Below, one piece after another: positions 39,403 through 45,207 of a stretch of DNA of 45,207 bases. Numbering within the stretch: position 1 is the first letter of the stretch; every line of letters starts with the position of its first letter. The notes beneath the pieces are model-generated. The model did not search any database, had not been told where the DNA came from, and saw only the letters and a program-made list of their open reading frames with translations. The position numbers and the translations under genes were made by a program. Source of the stretch: Fimbriimonadaceae bacterium (GTDB lineage Bacteria > Armatimonadota > Fimbriimonadia > Fimbriimonadales > Fimbriimonadaceae); NCBI GenBank assembly GCA_019638835.1, contig JAHBTC010000010.1, positions 1 through 45,207 of the forward strand, read 5' to 3'.

Positions 39403-41208
39403 TCAATCGGTGTGCCCACGGAACAGAGCGAGAGGGAGCGGGACGTGTTCAATCTCGATCTTCTCGTCTCTTAACTGTTTGGTTCCCACATACTTAGCCG
39501 GACTAAAAACTCGGTGCCGTCCTTGCTTGTCGGAGGCGTGAATCGCACGCGCGGTCTGCAGGGTCAGGGCTGAGTCAGTGCTTGACAAGTACTTACGATC
39601 AGGACGGTACAGGAGCCAGATGTGCATCCCGTCTGCCGTGCCTAGGTAAAAATCTCTCACATCCTCGGGCATGGCTCTTTGCTCCAGCTTGTTCTGATCT
39701 AGCCCTGACAAGTAGATGAGGTAGTCGGCCACCGCGTTACGGGCGGGCAACGCCCCACCTGAGAGGAGTTTCTCGAGTTCGACGGCGTCGCCCAGCTCGC
39801 AATAAGTAAATGTGCCCCCGAGGCCGGGCGCATGGTCCTTCACATTCCGCACGCCGATGACCTTGAGCACTCCGTCCTTCACAGTGACTTCGATTTCGTC
39901 GTAGTCTGCCTCATGCACCGCCTTGGCGTCGAGGGCTTCTTGCTTGAGGGCATCGCCCTTTCGGACTTCGGTCCAAGTCAACCTCTTTTCAAAAAGGGTC
40001 TTGCGCTGGGTACCTTGATAGGGGTACCCCTTGATGACTCGTCGCACTCGTTCTGCTGTGACCGTGTCAGCCTCTTCTTCCATCTCGACAAGGATAAACT
40101 TTGCGTGGCGACCGAACTTCTCAATGACCGCGTGTGCCGTAGTACCGCTACCCGCGAAAGAGTCTAGAATTATTGAGTGTGGACCCGTTGTCATGTCCAA
40201 TGCTCGACGCACGAGAGATACCGGCTTGGGAGTTGCAAAGGGTTCCTGTCCATTAAAGATTTCTAGTATCTCACGCTTCGCATCCTGATTGCTGCCTGCG
40301 AATTGATGAGTCCACCATGTGTCAGGAACAACACCCCCTTGCACCTCGCTCAGATATATCTTTTCTCGGGGTGTGCGATCACCATCAGGACCGAACCATA
40401 GTCGGTTGTCTGACCTGAGAGTCTCGTAACGCTCCTTCTTGCCGTTCCAATGACGACCGGCAGGGGGCTGTACTCTTTCTCCATTCGGAAGTGTGATGGA
40501 ATAGCGGTAGTCTGCCCGTTTTTCTGCATCCTCCGTTGTGACCGAGAATGAAACGTCCTGCCAGTCGCCTTTTGGGTCGTTGTCTGGGTTGGAAAATGAC
40601 GCTAACTGCTCTTCATCTCGAGGCAGCAAATTTCGAACCCACTGGGTCTTATCCTTGCAGAACAGTAATACATGATCATGACTCACGCTAACTTGTGCCT
40701 TGTTTTTGCGCGCAAAAACTTTTTGCCACTCCACCATTGCGACAAACTGCCGAATCCCGAAGATCTCATCAAACATCAACCGAGCTCTGTGAATCTCATT
40801 GTCATCGAGGGTCATCCAGATGCTTCCCGTTTCCGCTAACAAGTCCCGTAGCAACTTCAGCCGCGGCCACATCATGCAGCACCACTTGTCGTGCCGAAGG
40901 GCGTCGTCCACGCCCACTGGGTTTTCGGTGAACCACGCTTTGATGACCGGGCTATTGACGTTGTCATTGTAACTCCAGCCCTCGTTGCCTGTGTTATATG
41001 GCGGGTCGATAAATATGCAATCCACCTTGCCCGCATACATGGGCAACAATGCTTTCAGCGCCTCGAGGTTGTCCCCATGGATGATCAGGTTGCCGGTGAG
41101 GTCCGGTTCTCCAATCCCTTTCTCGGGCACAGGCACCAGAGGCCGGTAGGGGACTGTAAGGTGGTGGTTGCGGACGAACTCCTTTCCCTTGAAATCTAGC
41201 TCCGGCAT
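39403..41208 (-). CDS. mod: Type III DNA methyltransferase, Mod subunit
   Basis: Adenine N6-methyltransferase that gives site recognition to the type III system. 601 residues in the beta-class order: catalytic motif IV first (FIDPPYNTGNEGWSY, Asp68-Tyr71), then a variable target-recognition region (about 160-300), then the SAM-binding motif I (LDSFAGSGTTAHAVIEKFG, about 349-367). The N-terminal LIIHGDNLEALKALLP is typical. No simple-sequence repeat that would suggest phase variation was found. The ATG at 41208 has neither a good ribosome site nor the TANNNT signature of local genes, consistent with foreign origin. Confidence 0.95.
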   Translation of the reverse strand: MPELDFKGKEFVRNHHLTVPYRPLVPVPEKGIGEPDLTGNLIIHGDNLEALKALLPMYAGKVDCIFIDPPYNTGNEGWSYNDNVNSPVIKAWFTENPVGVDDALRHDKWCCMMWPRLKLLRDLLAETGSIWMTLDDNEIHRARLMFDEIFGIRQFVAMVEWQKVFARKNKAQVSVSHDHVLLFCKDKTQWVRNLLPRDEEQLASFSNPDNDPKGDWQDVSFSVTTEDAEKRADYRYSITLPNGERVQPPAGRHWNGKKERYETLRSDNRLWFGPDGDRTPREKIYLSEVQGGVVPDTWWTHQFAGSNQDAKREILEIFNGQEPFATPKPVSLVRRALDMTTGPHSIILDSFAGSGTTAHAVIEKFGRHAKFILVEMEEEADTVTAERVRRVIKGYPYQGTQRKTLFEKRLTWTEVRKGDALKQEALDAKAVHEADYDEIEVTVKDGVLKVIGVRNVKDHAPGLGGTFTYCELGDAVELEKLLSGGALPARNAVADYLIYLSGLDQNKLEQRAMPEDVRDFYLGTADGMHIWLLYRPDRKYLSSTDSALTLQTARAIHASDKQGRHRVFSPAKYVGTKQLRDEKIEIEHVPLPLALFRGHTD

Positions 41209-41352
41209 AGCTTGCTACTTTTACCGGATTCGACTCGGCGGGTAGGCGCAAATTCGGCTTTACTCTCGCGGGGAAGCACAGTCTGAGCTTTAAGGCGTTC
41301 AAGTACCCCTAAATTTGTTGGCCCGCCGAACCAAGAATGAGACTGACCTACC

Positions 41353-41661
41353 ATGGCCAGCACCGTCGTCTGCCCATTTGTTGAACTGGACAACGAGTTT
41401 CCTTCCGTCTTGTTCGTGTTGCACCACGCCCCCTCCGGGCGATATGGGTGTTATTGCCACGACGGAGTCAACGGTTTGGCGGTTTTTAGCCACGAAGGGG
41501 GAGCGCTGCGGTTCGCAGAGTGGATTGACCTAACGGGAATGGTGATCCACGAGGTCACGTTTGACGAAGCCCGCGACATCGCCAAAGGAAGGCCACTTCC
41601 AATCGTGTGTATGATGCTCCTTGATAACCTCGAGTCGCCGGCGATTCACTACATTCGCTAG
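41353..41661 (+). CDS. Conserved-looking small protein of unknown function
   Basis: 102 residues, no membrane segment or signal. A beta-rich N-terminal half (MASTVVCPFVELDNEFPSV, GVNGLAVFSHEGGAL) is followed by IDLTGMVIHEVTFDEARDIA and a hydrophobic C-terminus (LPIVCMMLLDNLESPAIHYI). Codon use looks genuine, and the frame fills the gap exactly to the shared stop with upp (CTAG). I know of no function. It is plausibly related to DUFs of the CDS-helper type, but no motif supports that. Confidence 0.55.
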   Translation: MASTVVCPFVELDNEFPSVLFVLHHAPSGRYGCYCHDGVNGLAVFSHEGGALRFAEWIDLTGMVIHEVTFDEARDIAKGRPLPIVCMMLLDNLESPAIHYIR

Positions 41662-42305
41662 TCGATGTGCAATCCCGCCGGCGTATCGGCGGTGCCGTAG
41701 AGCCGATCTCCAAAGTCCCCGAGCCCAGGCACGATGTACTTTTGATCATTCAGAGATTCATCCACCGATGCAGTGATGATCTCGACTTCCGGATGTTCGC
41801 TTTGTAACTTTGCGACCCCCTCTGGAGCCGCGAGAACACACACCATTTTGATAGTTGCGGCTTTGTGCGCCTTCAAAAGATGGATCGCCTGTGATGCCGA
41901 ACCACCAGTGGCCAGCATGGGATCGAGGCAGATCACAAACCGGGTGTCAAGGATTGGCAACTTCGCGTAGTAGCGTCTCGCTTGAGCGGTGTTCTCGTCA
42001 CGCTCCAAACCGATGTAGCCGACCGCCACATCGGGAAAAAGATTGAGGAATGCATCCAGCATTCCCAGCCCGGCGCGAAGCACGGGCACGACAGCGAGCC
42101 CCTGATCAAGTTGACCGGCGAGCGTTCGTGTCAGAGGAGTCTCGACCGTAAACCGTGCGACCGGGAGTTCTCGGGTGGCATCCAACGCCAAGATCATGGA
42201 AAGGGCGTGGGCGTAACTTCGATACTGGTCGGGTGGAGTGGTCTTATCGCGAAGGCGGCCTAAGAGGTGCTGGGCCAATGGATGGTCGCAGACGCGCACG
42301 GGCAT
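41658..42305 (-). CDS. upp: Uracil phosphoribosyltransferase
   Basis: Makes UMP from uracil and PRPP (pyrimidine salvage). 215 residues. PRPP motif: FVICLDPMLATGGSASQAI; further family blocks are VPVLRAGLGMLDAFLNLFPD, VGYIGLERDE, and the uracil-binding C-terminus YIVPGLGDFGDRLYGT. The ATG at 42305 has TACGAT six bases upstream. It is divergent from glmU by 49 bases, with PRPP supplied by prs nearby. Confidence 0.96.
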   Translation of the reverse strand: MPVRVCDHPLAQHLLGRLRDKTTPPDQYRSYAHALSMILALDATRELPVARFTVETPLTRTLAGQLDQGLAVVPVLRAGLGMLDAFLNLFPDVAVGYIGLERDENTAQARRYYAKLPILDTRFVICLDPMLATGGSASQAIHLLKAHKAATIKMVCVLAAPEGVAKLQSEHPEVEIITASVDESLNDQKYIVPGLGDFGDRLYGTADTPAGLHID

Positions 42306-42311
42306 GGTTCC

Positions 42312-42317
42312 ATCGTA
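42312..42317 (-). promoter_or_regulatory. Putative -10 of a leaderless promoter for upp
   Basis: Minus-strand TACGAT, six bases before the ATG at 42305. Confidence 0.5.
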
Positions 42318-42339
42318 TCACGTCCGGACCCTCGCAAGG

Positions 42340-42345
42340 TATTGT
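42340..42345 (+). promoter_or_regulatory. Putative -10 of the glmU-prs operon
   Basis: TATTGT, nine bases before the ATG at 42355, giving a leader of only a few bases. Confidence 0.4.
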
Positions 42346-42354
42346 CACGGGGCC

Positions 42355-43752
42355 ATGGGAGTGGATGCAATCGTTCTTGCGGCGGGCAAAGGGACCCGCA
42401 TGAAGAGCACCCTTCCGAAAGTACTTCACGAAGTCAGTGGAGTGCCAATGGTGGAACATGTGCGGCGCGCCGCTGTTACGGCCGGTGCCGATCGTGTGAT
42501 TGTGGTGGTCAGCCCCGAAACCGAAACCGCAATCCGAGAATTGCTTGAGCCGCTTGGCGTTCTGTTTGCTGTCCAAAGCCCTCCGCTTGGTACCGGGCAC
42601 GCGGTTCTTCAGGCTCTGCCCCTTCTGCAATCCGAAGATGTTCTCGTCTTGTGCGGTGACACTCCGCTACTCACCGGAGAGATGCTCCGAAGGACCGTCG
42701 GATTGCGTCGGAGCGCGAGTGCGGATGCCGTGGTGGCAACCTTCGAGCCAACGGACGCCAGTGGCTACGGACGCATCGCCCGCGAAGGCGATGCAGTTTC
42801 AGCAATCATCGAAGACGCTGACTGCTCCGAGGAGCAACGACAATCCTTGACTGAAGTTAACTCGGGCGTCTTTTGTTTCCGAAGAGAATCACTAGCGAGT
42901 CTCCTTCCTGAGATCGCCCCGAACCCGAAGAAAGGCGAGATCTATCTGACCGATATGGTCTCCGCGATTCATCGGAATAAGGGAAGTGTTCGTGCCCTGA
43001 GCGGACTACGAGAAGAGGAGTTCCTCGGGGTCAATGATCGGTGGATGCTCGCCGAAGCCTCCCGATTCATGCGAATATCTATTCTTCGCAAACTTGCGGA
43101 GAGTGGAGTCACCATTGTGGATCCAGCCAGCACTTACGTCGGTGCCGACGTTTGCTGTGAGCCCGATGTGACGATCTTGCCGATGTGCACGATTGACGGT
43201 TCAACAACCATCGGATCGGGTTCGGAGATTGGCCCGAATTGCTGGATCAAGGACGCGACCATTGGGCGGAATGTCCGCATTTTCATGTCTCACATGGACC
43301 AAGCGATCATCGGTGCAAATTCTCGGTGCGGCCCATTCAGCAATCTCCGGCCGGGCGCAGTTCTTGAGGCTGGCGTGAAGATCGGCAACTTTGTCGAGAT
43401 CAAGAATGCGATCCTCGGCGAAAAGACCTCCGTGTCACATCTCACCTATCTGGGGGATGCGAGCGTGGGTGCCCGAAGCAATATCGGGGCGGGAACCATC
43501 ACCTGCAATTACGATGGTTATCAAAAATCCCGAACGACCATAGGCGAGGGGGCCTTTGTTGGGTCAAACTCTACATTGGTGGCACCGATCCAAATCGGCG
43601 ACGGCGCATTTGTCGCTGCGGGGAGCGTGATTACACAAGATGTGCCGGACGAGGCCCTGGCGGTAGGGCGCGGTCGGCAAGAAAACAAAGAAGGGTGGAT
43701 GACGAAATGGCGATTGCGGAAACAAGCCGAATCGGAAGAGGCGGGGACCTAG
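42355..43752 (+). CDS. glmU: Bifunctional UDP-N-acetylglucosamine pyrophosphorylase/glucosamine-1-phosphate acetyltransferase
   Basis: Two steps to UDP-GlcNAc for peptidoglycan. 465 residues from the ATG at 42355. N-terminal uridyltransferase: AIVLAAGKGTRMKSTLPKVLHEV, LGTGHAVLQAL, VLCGDTPLL, GEIYLTDMV. C-terminal left-handed beta-helix acetyltransferase with hexapeptide repeats: GPFSNLRPGAVLEAGVKIGN, FVEIKNAILGEKTSVSHLTYLG, the GAGTITCNYDGY loop, and VGSNSTLVAPIQIGDGAFV. Upstream in-frame sequence is part of the upp region and was excluded. It leads an operon with prs, 5 bases after its stop. Confidence 0.96.
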   Translation: MGVDAIVLAAGKGTRMKSTLPKVLHEVSGVPMVEHVRRAAVTAGADRVIVVVSPETETAIRELLEPLGVLFAVQSPPLGTGHAVLQALPLLQSEDVLVLCGDTPLLTGEMLRRTVGLRRSASADAVVATFEPTDASGYGRIAREGDAVSAIIEDADCSEEQRQSLTEVNSGVFCFRRESLASLLPEIAPNPKKGEIYLTDMVSAIHRNKGSVRALSGLREEEFLGVNDRWMLAEASRFMRISILRKLAESGVTIVDPASTYVGADVCCEPDVTILPMCTIDGSTTIGSGSEIGPNCWIKDATIGRNVRIFMSHMDQAIIGANSRCGPFSNLRPGAVLEAGVKIGNFVEIKNAILGEKTSVSHLTYLGDASVGARSNIGAGTITCNYDGYQKSRTTIGEGAFVGSNSTLVAPIQIGDGAFVAAGSVITQDVPDEALAVGRGRQENKEGWMTKWRLRKQAESEEAGT

Positions 43753-43757
43753 ACAAC

Positions 43758-44702
43758 ATGAAGTTGTTCTCTGGTAACGCGCATCACGAACTAGGGAAGC
43801 GCGTCGCCGACTATCTGGGTCTCGAACTTGGTGCCCTGACAAGCACCCGGTTCTCGGACGGCGAGATTCGTCTCATGGTCGAAGAAAGCGCGCGTGGAGA
43901 CGACGTCTTTATCATTCAGCCGACTTGTCAGCCAGTCAACGACACTTTGATGGAGTTGCTGATCATGCTTGACGCGTTTCGGCGGGCAAGTGCAAGCCGC
44001 ATTACCGTTGTATGCCCCTACTACGGATATGCCCGGCAAGATAAGAAGATCAAGCCCCGTGAGCCCGTGACCGCCCGCCTCGTGGCTGACTTGGTGGAAC
44101 GGGCTGGCGCTCATCGTATGGTATGCGTTGACTTGCACGCCGAACAGATCCAAGGTTTCTTTGATATCCCCGTTGATCACCTTTATGCCGGGCCAATTCT
44201 CGGCAACTTCTATTTGGAAGCCGGTTACGGTGAAGCAGATGACATCGTGATTGTTTCACCCGACGTGGCGGGAGTCGGACGTGCAAGGAGCCTCGCGGAA
44301 ATGCTTCGCGCGCCAATTGCCATCATCGCCAAGCGCCGCCCAGAACCCAATAAGGTGGATATCGTTGAAATCATCGGTGACGTGAGCGGACGGCGCTGCA
44401 TCATGATCGATGACATGTGCGATACGGGTGGAACGATGATCATGGGGGCCGAAGCACTGTTGAAGCGTGGAGCGGTTGACGTGCAAGTCGCGTGTACGCA
44501 CGCTGTCTTAAGCGGCAATGCGAGCCAAAGATTACAGGACAGCGTGATCAGTCAAGTCATCGTGCTCGACACGGTCCCAATCCCGAGCGTCAAGACGTTC
44601 CCGAAGTTGCAGGTGCTTCCGTCGGCCCCACTTCTGGGCGAAGCGATTCGACGAATTCACTTGAACGAGTCGGTCAGTACACTTTTCCGCGACTGGCGCT
44701 AA
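43758..44702 (+). CDS. prs: Ribose-phosphate pyrophosphokinase
   Basis: Makes PRPP from ribose-5-phosphate and ATP. The ATG at 43758 gives MKLFSGNAHHELGKRVADYL, the standard start and 314 residues, close to the 315 of E. coli. Motifs: RFSDGEIRLMVEESARGDDV, YYGYARQDKK, VDLHAEQIQGFFDIPVDHL (the flexible catalytic loop), and the PRPP site MIDDMCDTGGTMIMGAEAL. Its product feeds upp and nucleotide and histidine synthesis. It is co-transcribed with glmU. Confidence 0.96.
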   Translation: MKLFSGNAHHELGKRVADYLGLELGALTSTRFSDGEIRLMVEESARGDDVFIIQPTCQPVNDTLMELLIMLDAFRRASASRITVVCPYYGYARQDKKIKPREPVTARLVADLVERAGAHRMVCVDLHAEQIQGFFDIPVDHLYAGPILGNFYLEAGYGEADDIVIVSPDVAGVGRARSLAEMLRAPIAIIAKRRPEPNKVDIVEIIGDVSGRRCIMIDDMCDTGGTMIMGAEALLKRGAVDVQVACTHAVLSGNASQRLQDSVISQVIVLDTVPIPSVKTFPKLQVLPSAPLLGEAIRRIHLNESVSTLFRDWR

Positions 44703-44707
44703 AAATC

Positions 44708-45207
44708 GTGCCGAAACCCGAAAACCAGCCGAATGAAGCGCTGGAATGGTCAGTCAATCTTGGCGATGTACGTCCAGAGCGACGCTATGTCGTCATCTTT
44801 TTTGCGCTGTTTATGTTGCTCGCCGGAGTCTATTTGTTTCGCAGCATCGTGCTTGGCTTGATTGGCTTCGTGGTGGTTTTTGCGGCAACCCTTGAGATGT
44901 TCGTACCCGTTCGCTATCGGATTGACGAATCTGGGGTGCAGTCTCGAAATGGAATCTCAACGACTCGCATTGAATGGGGAGATGTCAAGCGCACCTGGGA
45001 GGATGGTTCAGGCGTCTATCTTTCACCACTGGCTCAACCTTCGCGATTAGATCAGTTTCGTGGAGTTCACTTGCGATTCGCAAGCAACCGAGAGGCGGTA
45101 TTGGTCAAAATAAGCGACCATCTAGAGAACGATGTTGAATCAGTGGTTGGAGGAGTTGACTCCGGAAGAACGGAACGATCTGGTGGAGAAGGTCGCGACG
45201 ATGATTG
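44708..45207 (+). CDS. Membrane protein with PH-like domain, 3' end outside the window
   Basis: Frame from the GTG at 44708, 5 bases after prs, open to the right edge (166 residues seen). A hydrophilic start is followed by two membrane segments (about 27-44 and 48-64: YVVIFFALFMLLAGVYLF, VLGLIGFVVVFAATLEMFV). A PH-like beta-rich part follows (YRIDESGVQSRNGISTTRIE and WEDGSGVYLSPLA), similar in style to the bPH2 proteins at 20907-22921. The final 30 residues (ESVVGGVDSGRTERSGGEGRDDD) look unconserved, so the reading may be near its end or a second frame takes over there. Confidence 0.6.
   Translation, partial: MPKPENQPNEALEWSVNLGDVRPERRYVVIFFALFMLLAGVYLFRSIVLGLIGFVVVFAATLEMFVPVRYRIDESGVQSRNGISTTRIEWGDVKRTWEDGSGVYLSPLAQPSRLDQFRGVHLRFASNREAVLVKISDHLENDVESVVGGVDSGRTERSGGEGRDDD
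45132..45207 (+). CDS. Start of a further small protein (5' end only)
   Basis: From the ATG at 45132 the next frame reads MLNQWLEELTPEERNDLVEK then VATMI to the window edge. The amphipathic, charged helix with LTPEER is typical of a real protein start, and resembles the opening of small proteins that begin with a 'LTPEER...LVE..A..I' helix. It overlaps the PH-like frame by at least 76 bases, which is unusual, so one of the two readings probably ends or starts elsewhere. Confidence 0.4.
   Translation, partial: MLNQWLEELTPEERNDLVEKVATMI

Noticed and set aside
39403-41208. Phase-variable simple repeats in mod
   Set aside because: Many type III mod genes carry tandem repeats; none of four or more units is visible here.
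41209-41352. Direct repeat of the tRNA-Leu 3' end as the far attachment site of an island
   Set aside because: The interval was read for the T-arm and acceptor sequence; only short chance similarities (for example GGATTCGACTC) were seen.
1-45207. CRISPR array, insertion sequence, transposase or phage genes
   Set aside because: No regularly spaced direct repeats and no transposase, integrase or phage structural protein was seen in any frame.

Overview
The window looks like chromosomal DNA of a flagellated bacterium with moderately high GC, densely packed genes and lipoproteins. Gene style and content (rpoZ-dnaJ-prmA-rsmE, TrmFO, a large share of GTG and TTG starts, paired bPH2 membrane proteins, a DUF187-type glycosidase) suggest Armatimonadota of the Fimbriimonadia type. 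This assignment is by familiarity and was not tested.

Layout. Positions 1-7454 (minus strand) hold one flagellar operon read from right to left: flgB, flgC, fliE, fliF, fliG, fliH, fliI, fliJ, a coupled lytic transglycosylase and a truncated MotE/MgtE_N-like membrane protein. Together these build the MS ring, switch, export ATPase and proximal rod, and perhaps the hole in the wall the rod needs. 7569-12001 (minus) holds a DNA alkylation repair pair (ogt and an Ada-AlkA fusion), trmFO and a Gfo/Idh/MocA oxidoreductase. 12037-14297 (plus) pairs an enoyl-CoA hydratase with a biotin carboxylase that stops where the BT domain would start. 14350-17214 has small or unknown membrane proteins, an AmpD-like amidase and a trans-sulfuration enzyme. 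17328-20558 is rpoZ-dnaJ-prmA-rsmE; the omega subunit has a very acidic tail of about 100 residues. 20555-22921 has a lipoprotein and two PH-domain membrane proteins. 22999-35427 is mixed housekeeping: sugar isomerase-like protein, aspartase/fumarase, dihydroorotase, glycosyltransferase, exonuclease III, YgjP-like peptidase, PII, a histidine kinase, a glycoside hydrolase and a DUF2993-like protein. After galE and tRNA-Leu(UAG) comes a type III restriction-modification pair (mod-res, 36772-41208) with an alcohol dehydrogenase fragment beside the tRNA, which looks like an accessory insertion. 41353-45207 has a small unknown protein, upp, and a glmU-prs operon running into two incomplete ORFs.

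Expression style. Genes inside operons often have strong Shine-Dalgarno sequences and 4- or 8-base overlaps. Many genes that begin transcription units lack one and instead have a TANNNT hexamer only 6-8 bases before the ATG or GTG, the pattern of leaderless mRNAs. Several divergent pairs are so close (20-49 bases) that their promoters must overlap. Five of nine convergent pairs share their stop codons in an exact 4-base overlap. The strongest leads are the leaderless signature, the symmetric shared -10 between glnB and the kinase, and the omega subunit with a delta-like acidic tail.
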